From: RGIG3528 sp045598045
Lineage (GTDB): Bacteria; Bacillota; Clostridia; Lachnospirales; Lachnospiraceae
Assembly (NCBI GenBank): GCA_045598045.1
Contig: JAZLLG010000060.1
Coordinates: 1 to 37,902 of the forward strand
Reading direction: 5' to 3'
DNA length: 37,902 nt
In this document: positions 15,268 to 23,650 of the stretch, one piece after another
Numbering within the stretch: the first letter of the stretch is position 1
Layout: each line of letters opens with the position of its first letter
Translations under genes and position numbers: made by a program
Notes under the pieces: generated by a model
What the model was told of the DNA's origin: nothing
Seen by the model: only the letters and a program-made list of their open reading frames with translations
Databases searched by the model: none

Positions 15268-16722
15268 TTATTTTCTCCAGGTGTTAGGATGGAACAAAAG
15301 CAACATAGGTATAATTTCAAGCCTTCCGGCAAGCATATCTATAACCATTACAATTTTGGAAACGGGAGAAAAAATCCCAAAACTTCCTCCGACACAAACT
15401 TCGCCGAAACCTACACCGATATTGTCATAGGTGGCCAGAACGCCGGAAAATGTTGTGGTAAAGTCAAAGCCGTCAAGGGAGACAATGAGACAGCTGACTA
15501 CAAGTATAAGCACATATGTTATGAAGAGAGTATTGCAGGACTTAAGCACATCCTGCGGCACTGCTTTTTTATCTACTCGAACAGGGTAAACCTGATTCGG
15601 ATGAATCTGCTGACGTACTTCACGCCCAACCTGCTTAACCATAAGCATGATTCGTGAAACCTTGAAACCACCGCCTGTGGAACCTGCACAGCCACCGACA
15701 AACATTAACGTCATAAGGATAATGTGGGTGAAGACAGGCCATTTGCCGAAATCAACGATGGTGTAACCGGTTGTTGTCATAAGCGATGCACATGAGAAGC
15801 AAGCTCCGAGTATGTTTTCCTGAAAACCGAAGCCCTTGAAATACAAGCAGATGAGAATCAGGAGAACGGCACCACCCCAAATGCCGATGTACCAACGAAT
15901 TTCTTCAATCTTGAACGCTGCTTTGATCTTTCCGGTAAAGAGCAGGAAGTAGAAGGAGAAGTTGATGCCGAAAAGCATCATAAATACGGTGGTAACTATC
16001 TGGGTGTATTGTGTCATACCCGCAGGGCCGGAGTTTGTAACGGAGAAACCGCCTGTTCCGGCTGTTCCGAGGGTGTGGCAGATGTTCTCGAAAAGGGGAA
16101 GTTCGCTGTCAAAGAGCAGGAGAATAAACTCCAACACCGTAAGTCCGATGTACAATCCATAAAGGATAAGTGATGTGGATTGAATCTTCGGAACAAGTTT
16201 GCTGACTGTGGGGCCCGGGCTTTCTGCTTTCATGATGGAAAGCGGAGAACCGCCTGCCATGGGCATGATGGCCATAATGAAAACGAGCACACCCATACCT
16301 CCGATCCAGTGTGTGAAGCTTCGGAAGAATATTGTGGCATGTGAAATGGGGTCCAAATCGAAAAGAATGCTGGCGCCGGTTGTCGAGTAGCCGGATGCAG
16401 CTTCGAAAAGGGCGTCAATATAGAATGGGATGTCACCGGCAAGGCACATCGGAAGCGCACTTATGAGACTCATGACAATCCAGCTGAGGGCTGTCGCAAC
16501 GAAACCTTCTTTCCCGTAAAAGCCGCGTTTGCTTGCCGGCAGCTTTTTAAGAATGAAGGAAACCGCAAGATAAAACAGAACACAGCCTGCAGCGACCGCA
16601 ACATAAATGAGGCTGACTTTGTATTCTTTGTATATGAGACCTACGAGAGCCGGTAACAGAAGGAAAATACCCGTCAGACCGACAACGTAGTTAAGTACTT
16701 TTGAAACACCGCGAAAATTCAT
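15268..16722 (-). CDS. trkH: TrkH/KtrB family potassium uptake protein
   Basis: The membrane pore of the Trk/Ktr potassium uptake system, 484 residues, built from four M-P-M repeats. The four selectivity-filter segments are visible in order: GYSTTGAS, TLGTAGTGGFS, MTTTGYT and YDNIGVGFG, each with the central glycine that lines the pore. Hydrophobic helices fill the rest. It follows trkA by 11 bases with AAAGGACGG as RBS. The partner TrkA-type subunit encoded upstream would gate it through nucleotide binding. Transport may be coupled to or stimulated by Na+ or H+; this cannot be settled by sequence. Confidence 0.95.
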   Translation of the reverse strand: MNFRGVSKVLNYVVGLTGIFLLLPALVGLIYKEYKVSLIYVAVAAGCVLFYLAVSFILKKLPASKRGFYGKEGFVATALSWIVMSLISALPMCLAGDIPFYIDALFEAASGYSTTGASILFDLDPISHATIFFRSFTHWIGGMGVLVFIMAIMPMAGGSPLSIMKAESPGPTVSKLVPKIQSTSLILYGLYIGLTVLEFILLLFDSELPLFENICHTLGTAGTGGFSVTNSGPAGMTQYTQIVTTVFMMLFGINFSFYFLLFTGKIKAAFKIEEIRWYIGIWGGAVLLILICLYFKGFGFQENILGACFSCASLMTTTGYTIVDFGKWPVFTHIILMTLMFVGGCAGSTGGGFKVSRIMLMVKQVGREVRQQIHPNQVYPVRVDKKAVPQDVLKSCNTLFITYVLILVVSCLIVSLDGFDFTTTFSGVLATYDNIGVGFGEVCVGGSFGIFSPVSKIVMVIDMLAGRLEIIPMLLLFHPNTWRK

Positions 16723-16733
16723 ATTACCGTCCT

Positions 16734-18101
16734 TTACTCTGCAAGAATCTCTGAAATGTCCTGAAGACCGATGTTTGTTGTAACAACGATGACTGTATCA
16801 CCAAGCTTCAAGGTGTCTTTTCCTGAAGGAGTGATGATTTTACGGCCACGGACAATGGCACAGATGAGGAGATTCTTTTTTATGTGCAGCGTTGAAAGAG
16901 GCTTGTCGAGAACAGGACTTTCATTGCGAACCGAAAACTCAAGAGCTTCAACTTTGTTGTCCATAAGCTCGTAAAGAGCTTCCACGTTAGACCCCTTTGA
17001 ATTCATCATGCCTCGTACAAACTGGAGAATGTACTCAGCGGTAAGACGTCTGGGAGTGATAATGGAACCGATGGGAAGTGTAGTAATGATTTCATCGTGC
17101 TCAAGCTTGTGGACACGTGTGATGAGCTTACATTCGGGAGCTGCCTTGCTTACATAAAGAGAAAGGAAGCAGTTCTCGGAATCCGTAGTCGTGAGTGCGA
17201 CGAAAGCATCCATATCTTCAAGGCCGTTTTCGAGAAGGACATCGTGATTGGAAGCATCGGCATTGATGACGTCGCACTTCGGAAGAAGCTCAGCGAGATA
17301 CTCACAACGATCCAGATCGGATTCGATGATTTTGACATTGACACCGGATTCGATGAGGGAGTCAGCGAGATACTCTGCCGTTGTGCCACCGCCGACAATC
17401 ATAACATTTTTAATGATGGAAATGTTGTAGTCTGAAACAGTGTTGTAGAACTTAGGAATCATCTGCTTGGGAATGATGACCGAGATGGAATCCCCGGAGG
17501 AAAGAACAGCATTACCATTGGGGATGGTAACTTCTCCTTCGTGCACAAGTATGCAGATGAGTACTTTACGGTCGAACATTTTGGAAACGTCCATAACCTT
17601 CATGCCGTTTAAAGGCGAACCGTCCGCAATGACAACGCGAAGGAGATCGACTCTTCCTCTTGCAAAGGAATCGATTTCCAATGCGGCGGGAATGCTTATG
17701 AGCTGATGTATCTCACGTGCAGCCGCAAGCTCGGGATTGATTATCATGGACATGCCGAGAGCCTGCTTGAAGTAGTTCCTTTCGGGAAGATACTCAGGCT
17801 TACGAATACGGGCAATGGTCTGACATTTGGGATTGGCCTTTTTGGCCATCATGCAGCTTACCATGTTGATTTCATCATAGCCTGTGACGGCAATGAGAAG
17901 CTCGGTGATTTTGATACCGGCTTCCATAAGACAGGAATATGTTGTGCCGTTACCTATGACAACCTGGGCGTCGAGATTCGCAAGAGCGGGCTGAAGCTTC
18001 TCTTCGTCGGTATCTACAAGGGTAACGTTATGATTTTCTTTTGAAAGGTGGTCTGCGAGAATGTAGCCTACACGACCGCAACCAACGATGATTACATCCA
18101 T
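16734..18101 (-). CDS. trkA: Trk potassium transporter regulatory subunit
   Basis: Cytoplasmic gating subunit of Trk, 455 residues, made of two tandem RCK units, each with a Rossmann nucleotide-binding part (TrkA-N) and a ligand-binding part (TrkA-C). The glycine-rich turns are VGCGRVGYILADHL at the N-terminus and VGGGTTAEYLADSL near residue 220. Such subunits respond to NAD(H), ATP/ADP or, in Firmicutes, cyclic di-AMP through the TrkA-C domain. The frame extends to 18146, but CAGGAG lies just before ATG 18099-18101 and the promoter overlaps the extension, so the shorter form is chosen. It heads the trkA-trkH-DUF402 unit. Confidence 0.94.
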   Translation of the reverse strand: MDVIIVGCGRVGYILADHLSKENHNVTLVDTDEEKLQPALANLDAQVVIGNGTTYSCLMEAGIKITELLIAVTGYDEINMVSCMMAKKANPKCQTIARIRKPEYLPERNYFKQALGMSMIINPELAAAREIHQLISIPAALEIDSFARGRVDLLRVVIADGSPLNGMKVMDVSKMFDRKVLICILVHEGEVTIPNGNAVLSSGDSISVIIPKQMIPKFYNTVSDYNISIIKNVMIVGGGTTAEYLADSLIESGVNVKIIESDLDRCEYLAELLPKCDVINADASNHDVLLENGLEDMDAFVALTTTDSENCFLSLYVSKAAPECKLITRVHKLEHDEIITTLPIGSIITPRRLTAEYILQFVRGMMNSKGSNVEALYELMDNKVEALEFSVRNESPVLDKPLSTLHIKKNLLICAIVRGRKIITPSGKDTLKLGDTVIVVTTNIGLQDISEILAE

Positions 18102-18136
18102 TTTTTTCTCCTGAAAAAACAAAATAATTTTTGAAT

Positions 18137-18165
18137 ATAATAGCACTTTATTCCGGCTTTGTCAC
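18137..18165 (-). promoter_or_regulatory. Sigma-A promoter for trkA-trkH
   Basis: Minus strand GTGACA (18160-18165), 17-base spacer, TATTAT (18137-18142) with an extended TGC before the -10. It diverges from the atp operon. Confidence 0.7.
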
Positions 18166-18212
18166 GTTTACGAAAAACCATACGAAGCAAAGCGTATAAA
18201 CCTCGTGAAAAT

Positions 18213-18241
18213 GTGAGAATTGCTCGAAAAATTAGTATAAA
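18213..18241 (+). promoter_or_regulatory. Putative promoter for the atp operon
   Basis: GTGAGA (18213-18218), 17-base spacer, TATAAA (18236-18241), about 50 bases before the atpZ ATG. The -35 is weak (4/6). Confidence 0.45.
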
Positions 18242-18295
18242 AAAACAATAAAACCCCTTTCCCTTTTCTTTCATATCTGTTAGAGTATTCGTATC

Positions 18296-18598
18296 ATGCG
18301 GAGAAACTCAGTAGGGAAAACGTTTACATTGATTTTGCAGATCGGTTTGACGATGATGGTGGCCATTTTTTTATGTGTCCTTTTGGGGGTATGGCTTAAT
18401 GATAAATTTGACACCGTCTGGTTTGTACCGGCTTTTCTTGTACTCGGAATCGGAGGAGGACTGAAATCCGCATGGAATCTCGTTAAGGGCTATACGGCAA
18501 AGGACAAAAGTACCGAGGCTGAAACAAATGACTACATAGAAAGACTGAAGGCCGAAGGAAAAAAGAACCGGGAAGCCGGTAAGAAAAACGATGAATGA
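18296..18598 (+). CDS. atpZ: AtpZ/AtpI family protein
   Basis: A 100-residue membrane protein with two helices (about residues 13-32 and 40-60) and a charged, lysine-rich tail, the AtpZ pattern. AtpZ proteins stand at the head of many atp operons and have been linked to magnesium or calcium supply for, and assembly of, the ATP synthase. The start ATG has only a weak RBS. The end overlaps atpI by eight bases, so translation of the two is coupled. The combination of AtpZ and AtpI side by side is common in Clostridia. Confidence 0.78.
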   Translation: MRRNSVGKTFTLILQIGLTMMVAIFLCVLLGVWLNDKFDTVWFVPAFLVLGIGGGLKSAWNLVKGYTAKDKSTEAETNDYIERLKAEGKKNREAGKKNDE

Positions 18599-19001
18599 AG
18601 CTTTAATGGACAAAGGAAAACGAACGCTTGTCGACCTTATAGTCGGTATTGTTCTGATAGATATTGTGGCGTTGGCCGGCAATATTTTTTGTAAAAACAA
18701 ACTTGCGTACTCGCTCGGAATTGTTCTCGGGTGTCTTGTGGCGGTTTTTATGTGCTTTCATATGTACGCCACACTTGAAAAGGCAATGCTTTGTGACAGT
18801 AAAAAAGCAAAAGCGAAGACGAAGCTTGCCACTTTTCTGAGGATGATAGTGATGGTTGCTGCACTTGCGGCAGGAGCACTTCTTCCGGATTATGTTTCCA
18901 TCATCGGCGTGATGATCGGAATACTTGCCTTGAAGGTATCGGCGCTTATGCAGCCGTTAACCGATAAATTTGTTTTAAATATTTTATGCAAAGGAGAGTG
19001 A
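18591..19001 (+). CDS. atpI: ATP synthase subunit I
   Basis: A 136-residue protein with four hydrophobic segments, in the position of AtpI, which helps assemble the c-ring of F-type ATP synthases. Sequence conservation in this family is low, so the call rests on length, topology (two hairpins separated by a lysine-rich stretch near residues 70-78) and position between atpZ and atpB. It overlaps atpZ and is separated from atpB by four bases. Confidence 0.8.
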   Translation: MNEALMDKGKRTLVDLIVGIVLIDIVALAGNIFCKNKLAYSLGIVLGCLVAVFMCFHMYATLEKAMLCDSKKAKAKTKLATFLRMIVMVAALAAGALLPDYVSIIGVMIGILALKVSALMQPLTDKFVLNILCKGE

Positions 19002-19005
19002 TAAA

Positions 19006-19773
19006 GTGGGACTTGGGAACGTCTTACGGACACTGCCTGTTCTGAACGCCGTCGCTTCTGAAGATGAACTTCATCTTGGCGTCGACGGACTGATTAAATT
19101 TACGGTGTTCGGACAGGAAGCCTGGATTACCACCTCTCATGTCAGCATTCTTATAGTTGTCGTTGTAATCTGTATATTTGCTTTGATTGCCAACAGAGCT
19201 ATCAGAAAAGCTGATCCGAATGAGGTTCCGGGACCGTTCCTCTCAATCATCGAGCTTGCTGTTGAAGCAGTCGAAAACCTGACTGTTTCGAACATGGGCG
19301 CAAAAAATGGACCAAAGTTCACAAACTACATCGGAACGCTGTTCCTGTATCTGATCTTTGCCAATCTTTGCGGCTTGTTCGGACTCAGACCGCCGACGGC
19401 CGATTACGGAATGCCTCTCGGACTTGCACTCATTACATTCGTGATTATTCACTATAATGGTTTCAAGTACGAAAAAGGAATGCATATCGGCAAGCTTTTC
19501 CAGCCTGTTGTACTTACGCCGATTAACATTATCGGTGAAGTAGCAACGCCGATGTCCATGTCATTGCGTCTTTTCGGTAACGTTATGTCCGGTACAGTAA
19601 TGCTTGGACTTTTGTACGGCCTGTTGCCGCGTCTCTTACTTTGGTTCATATGGCCTGTATTCGGTGCCCTTCATGGATACTTCGATGTATTCTCGGGACT
19701 TATCCAGTCATATGTATTCTGTATGCTGACGATGGTATTCACGGCATCATGTTTCGGAGAGGAAGGGGCATAA
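19006..19773 (+). CDS. atpB: ATP synthase F0 subunit a
   Basis: Membrane stator subunit (255 residues) that forms the two ion half-channels against the c-ring. The essential arginine is in MSLRLFGNVMSG within the fourth-fifth helix region, and the C-terminal helix ending in SYVFCMLTMVFTA is conserved. The start is GTG at 19006 with AAGGAG 10 bases upstream, inside the atpI end region. It directly precedes atpE. Confidence 0.96.
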   Translation: MGLGNVLRTLPVLNAVASEDELHLGVDGLIKFTVFGQEAWITTSHVSILIVVVVICIFALIANRAIRKADPNEVPGPFLSIIELAVEAVENLTVSNMGAKNGPKFTNYIGTLFLYLIFANLCGLFGLRPPTADYGMPLGLALITFVIIHYNGFKYEKGMHIGKLFQPVVLTPINIIGEVATPMSMSLRLFGNVMSGTVMLGLLYGLLPRLLLWFIWPVFGALHGYFDVFSGLIQSYVFCMLTMVFTASCFGEEGA

Positions 19774-19821
19774 CCCCGGTAAAATTCAGTATTAAAAACA
19801 AATAACGGAGGAAATAAAATT

Positions 19822-20088
19822 ATGAGTAACATCACAGACAGAGGTTTAATCTTAGCATGTTCCGCAATCGGTGCAGGTATTGCAATGATTCCCGGTATCG
19901 GCCCCGGTGTCGGCCAGGGTATTGCAGCAGGTCTTGGCGCATCAGCAGTAGGTCGTAATCCCGGAGCAAAGGGCGACATCATGTCAACAATGCTTCTTGG
20001 TCAGGCCGTAGCCGAGACAACAGGTCTTTACGGTTTCGCAACAGCTATTATTCTTATGTTTGCCAACCCGCTTATCGGCAAGCTTTGA
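19822..20088 (+). CDS. atpE: ATP synthase F0 subunit c, sodium-type ligand set
   Basis: An 88-residue hairpin of two membrane helices that oligomerises into the rotor ring. The ion-binding carboxylate is Glu65. Around it are Gln32, Val63, Thr66, Thr67 and Tyr70. In the Ilyobacter tartaricus c-ring, sodium is held by Gln32, Glu65, the carbonyl of Val63 and Ser66, with Thr67 and Tyr70 supporting; the numbering here coincides exactly, with Ser66 replaced by Thr, which keeps the hydroxyl. The polar loop is GRNPGAKGD. I infer sodium coupling, possibly with proton use at low pH. GGAGG precedes the ATG. Confidence 0.97.
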   Translation: MSNITDRGLILACSAIGAGIAMIPGIGPGVGQGIAAGLGASAVGRNPGAKGDIMSTMLLGQAVAETTGLYGFATAIILMFANPLIGKL

Positions 20089-20123
20089 TATACGACTTTA
20101 CCTAAGCAAGGAGGCCGAATTAA

Positions 20124-20672
20124 ATGAACCAATTTATAGTATTGGATAGCGGTCTGTTTAATAAGATATTCTCTCTTGATTTTCAGCTAGGAGTGGACGC
20201 TGTTGTTCAGATGCTTGCGGTTGGTTTCCTGTTCTTCTTCCTTTCATTTGTTCTTTGGAATCCTGCGAAGGAGCTTATCCAGAAGCGAAGAGACAAGATT
20301 AAGAACGAGATGGAAACCGCCAAGGCAGACATGGATAAAGCACTTACCATGAAGGCCGAATACGAAGAAAAGCTTGCAAACGCTGACAAGGACGTCGACG
20401 TAATCCTTTCCGAAGGCAGAAGGAAAGCACTTGCACGTGAAGAGCAGGTTGTTGCTGAAGCAAACGAAGAAGCAAAGCGCATCCGTGAACGTGCCGAAAA
20501 GGAAATTGAGCTTGAAAAGAGTAAGGCTCGTGACGACGTAAAGCAGGAAATGATTTCCGTAGCCGGTGCCATAGCCGGAAAGTTTGTGGCAGCGGAGCTT
20601 GACAAGAATGCACAGGCTAAACTTATAGACGACGCGCTTAACGAAATAGGTGAGGATACATGGCAAAATTAA
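20124..20672 (+). CDS. atpF: ATP synthase F0 subunit b
   Basis: Peripheral stalk subunit, 182 residues: a single membrane helix near residues 28-48 and a long, highly charged helical coiled coil (about 55-165) that reaches F1 and holds the delta subunit. The amphipathic helical register and the sequence around AKELIQKRRDKI are typical. GGAGG lies upstream of ATG 20124. The final 13 bases overlap atpH. Confidence 0.94.
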   Translation: MNQFIVLDSGLFNKIFSLDFQLGVDAVVQMLAVGFLFFFLSFVLWNPAKELIQKRRDKIKNEMETAKADMDKALTMKAEYEEKLANADKDVDVILSEGRRKALAREEQVVAEANEEAKRIRERAEKEIELEKSKARDDVKQEMISVAGAIAGKFVAAELDKNAQAKLIDDALNEIGEDTWQN

Positions 20673-21211
20673 TCAGTAAAACATACGGAGATGCCTTGTT
20701 TGATCTCGGAGTTGAGTCAGGGAAGCTTGATTCTTTCTTTGAACAGGTCGACATGTTATCGAAACTGTTTACCGACAATCCTGACCTCATCACATTGCTC
20801 ACTCATCCGAAGATTACCGGAGAGGAAAAGCTCTCTGTTATCGAAAATACCTTCAAAGGAAATGTTGATGACGAAATTCTCGGATTCCTTTCACTCATTG
20901 TAGAGAAGGACAGAGCAAAAGAAATTACGGGTATATTCGGGTATTTCCGCCAAAGAGTATACGAATTCAAGAAAATCGGTATTGTCTATGTCACATCGGC
21001 ACAGGCAATTGACGAAGATCAGAAGAAAAAAATAGAAAACAAATTGTTATCCACAACCGGATACAAGTCTCTGGAAGTAAGCTACGCTGTTGATGAGTCA
21101 CTCATCGGCGGCATGACAATAAGAATCGGAGACAGAGTCGTCGACTCCAGCATTAAAAACAAGCTTGAGAAGATGACCGGCGAGCTGAGAAAAGTCAGCC
21201 TCGCCAATTAG
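20660..21211 (+). CDS. atpH: ATP synthase F1 subunit delta
   Basis: A 183-residue cap of the F1 sector that connects the alpha subunits to the b stalk (OSCP homologue). The N-terminal helical domain begins ISKTYGDALFDLG, and the C-terminal signature region reads VDESLIGGMTIRIGDRVVDSSIKNKL, which is diagnostic when read in its parts (IGGM, RIGD, DSSI). It overlaps the atpF end, so coupling keeps b and delta in proportion. Confidence 0.95.
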   Translation: MAKLISKTYGDALFDLGVESGKLDSFFEQVDMLSKLFTDNPDLITLLTHPKITGEEKLSVIENTFKGNVDDEILGFLSLIVEKDRAKEITGIFGYFRQRVYEFKKIGIVYVTSAQAIDEDQKKKIENKLLSTTGYKSLEVSYAVDESLIGGMTIRIGDRVVDSSIKNKLEKMTGELRKVSLAN

Positions 21212-21240
21212 AAACTTACAGGAAGGAAGGTGCTTATATC

Positions 21241-22746
21241 TTGAATTTAAGACCTGAAGAAATAAGTTCGGTTATAAAAGAGCAAATTAAAAATTACTCT
21301 GCCAAGCTTGAAGTCTCCGATGTCGGCACTGTTATTCAGGTAGCAGATGGTATCGCACGTATCCACGGACTGGAAAAGGCCATGCAGGGCGAACTTCTTG
21401 AGTTCCCCGGCGAAGTTTACGGCATGATTCTTAACCTCGAAGAGGACAACGTCGGTGCAGTTCTTCTCGGTGATTCAAAGAGCATTTCCGAAGGTGATAC
21501 CGTTAAGACAACCGGTCGAGTTGTTGAGGTTCCCGTTGGTGATGCAATGCTCGGAAGAGTAGTAAATGCTCTCGGTCAGCCCATCGATGGCAAAGGTCCC
21601 ATCGTTACTGACAAATTCAGACAGATTGAGCGTGTAGCATCCGGTGTTATTTCCAGAAAATCCGTTGATACACCTCTTCAGACAGGTATTAAAGCCATCG
21701 ACTCCATGATCCCCATCGGACGTGGTCAGCGTGAGCTTATCATCGGTGACCGTCAGACAGGTAAGACGGCCATCGCAATCGATACAATCATCAATCAGAA
21801 GGGACAGGGTGTTAAGTGCATCTATGTTGCCATCGGTCAGAAGGCATCAACAGTTGCATCCCTTGTTTCAACTCTTGAAGAGTACGGCGCAATGGACTAT
21901 ACAACAGTCGTTGCAGCAACTGCATCAGAGCTGGCTCCCCTTCAGTACATTGCTCCCTACAGCGGATGCGCTATCGGTGAGGAATGGATGGAAGCAGGAC
22001 AGGATGTTCTCGTAGTATACGATGACCTTTCAAAGCACGCAGCTGCATATCGTACACTTTCACTGCTCCTTAAGAGAGCTCCGGGACGTGAGGCATATCC
22101 CGGCGACGTATTCTACCTTCACTCAAGACTTCTCGAGAGAGCCGCAAGACTTTCCGATGAGTTCGGCGGCGGTTCACTTACCGCTCTTCCTATCATTGAG
22201 ACACAGGCAGGCGACGTTTCGGCTTACATTCCGACCAACGTAATTTCCATTACGGACGGTCAGATTTACCTTGAGACTGAAATGTTCAACTCCGGCTTCC
22301 GTCCGGCAGTTAACGCAGGTCTTTCGGTATCACGAGTAGGCGGTGCCGCACAGATTAAGGCCATGAAGAAAATCTCCGGTCCTATCCGTATCGAGCTTGC
22401 ACAGTACAGAGAGCTTGCTTCTTTTGCACAGTTCGGTTCAGACCTTGATGCCGATACAAAGGAGAAGCTTGCACAGGGTGCACGTATCAAAGAGATTCTT
22501 AAGCAGCCTCAGTACAAGCCGATGCCGGTTGAATACCAGGTTATCATAATATATGCTGCTACAAAGAAGTATCTCCTCGATGTCGAGGTTGATAAGGTTC
22601 AGCAGTTCGAAAAGGAGCTTTTCGAGTTCATCGATACAAAGTATCCCGAAATTCCTCAGGCCATCAAGGCTGAAAAGGTAATTTCAGAGGAAACCGAAGC
22701 TAAGCTCCAGAAGGCAATCGACGAATTTAAAGCACAGTTCAAGTAG
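21241..22746 (+). CDS. atpA: ATP synthase F1 subunit alpha
   Basis: Non-catalytic nucleotide-binding subunit, 501 residues. The Walker A loop is GDRQTGKT (169-176) and the beta-barrel, nucleotide-binding and helical domains are present in order. The DELSEE-like region and the arginine finger block near SVSRVGGAAQ are in place. The start is a TTG at 21241 preceded by GGAAGGAAGG. It lies 29 bases after atpH and 12 before atpG. Confidence 0.97.
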   Translation: MNLRPEEISSVIKEQIKNYSAKLEVSDVGTVIQVADGIARIHGLEKAMQGELLEFPGEVYGMILNLEEDNVGAVLLGDSKSISEGDTVKTTGRVVEVPVGDAMLGRVVNALGQPIDGKGPIVTDKFRQIERVASGVISRKSVDTPLQTGIKAIDSMIPIGRGQRELIIGDRQTGKTAIAIDTIINQKGQGVKCIYVAIGQKASTVASLVSTLEEYGAMDYTTVVAATASELAPLQYIAPYSGCAIGEEWMEAGQDVLVVYDDLSKHAAAYRTLSLLLKRAPGREAYPGDVFYLHSRLLERAARLSDEFGGGSLTALPIIETQAGDVSAYIPTNVISITDGQIYLETEMFNSGFRPAVNAGLSVSRVGGAAQIKAMKKISGPIRIELAQYRELASFAQFGSDLDADTKEKLAQGARIKEILKQPQYKPMPVEYQVIIIYAATKKYLLDVEVDKVQQFEKELFEFIDTKYPEIPQAIKAEKVISEETEAKLQKAIDEFKAQFK

Positions 22747-22758
22747 AGGTGATCGATT

Positions 22759-23628
22759 ATGGCTTCAATGAGAGACATAAAGAGACGTAAGTCGAGCATT
22801 CAGAGTACCGGCCAGATCACCAAAGCAATGAAGCTTGTCTCTACTGTAAAGCTGCAGAAGTCCAAAAACAGGGCAGAACAGACAAAACCGTATTTCAAGC
22901 ACATGTATGAAGCAATTCTTGCAATGCTTAAGAAGTCCGGCAACATCGACCATCCTTACTTAAAGGGTGACCCTGATAAGAAAAAAGGCGTCATAGTCAT
23001 TACATCCAACAGAGGTCTTGCCGGCGGCTATAACTCAAATATAGTTAAGCTCGTTATGGGAAGTGAACTGAAGAAGGAAGATTGTCTGATTTATGCAGTC
23101 GGACGAAAGGGCAAGGAAGCTCTTGAAAGACGAGGCTATGAAATCGCCGAGGACTACTCCGAAGTTATGGGAGGCCCGGAATTCCCGGATGCCATCGCCA
23201 TAGGCAGAAGAGTTCTTCAGGATTTCGCAGATGGTAAAATAGGCGAGATTTATCTTGCTTATACCGAGTTCAGAAACACGGTTTCGCACATTCCGACATG
23301 GTCAAAGCTTCTTCCGTTTGTTCCGGGTGATGCGGGTGACGAAGAGGAAGAGTCGAACGTGGACAAGCTTACGCTTATGAACTATGAGCCTGAAGCTGAT
23401 GAGGCAATCGGAATGATTATTCCGAAGTACATTAACTCACTCATCTACGGCGGACTCATGCAGGCGTTTGCAAGTGAAAACGGCGCCAGAATGCAGGCTA
23501 TGGATTCAGCTACAAACAACGCGAACGAGATGATATCCGATCTTACACTGAAGTTCAATCGTGCCCGTCAGGGTGCTATTACTCAGGAGATTACGGAAAT
23601 CGTCGGCGGCGCAAATGCGATAAACTAA
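22759..23628 (+). CDS. atpG: ATP synthase F1 subunit gamma
   Basis: Central rotor shaft of F1, 289 residues. The N-terminal helix MASMRDIKRRKSSIQST and C-terminal helix with FNRARQGAITQEI form the coiled coil that turns inside the alpha-beta hexamer; between them is the ITSNRGLAGGYNSN block of the Rossmann-like domain. AGAGGTGATCG upstream of the ATG is a good RBS. Confidence 0.96.
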   Translation: MASMRDIKRRKSSIQSTGQITKAMKLVSTVKLQKSKNRAEQTKPYFKHMYEAILAMLKKSGNIDHPYLKGDPDKKKGVIVITSNRGLAGGYNSNIVKLVMGSELKKEDCLIYAVGRKGKEALERRGYEIAEDYSEVMGGPEFPDAIAIGRRVLQDFADGKIGEIYLAYTEFRNTVSHIPTWSKLLPFVPGDAGDEEEESNVDKLTLMNYEPEADEAIGMIIPKYINSLIYGGLMQAFASENGARMQAMDSATNNANEMISDLTLKFNRARQGAITQEITEIVGGANAIN

Positions 23629-23650
23629 GAGAACATAAAAGGAGTCTATA

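Noticed and set aside
20207..20605. A serine-rich minus-strand frame opposite atpF
   Set aside because: Its composition reflects the antisense of the charged coiled coil of subunit b; there is no RBS.
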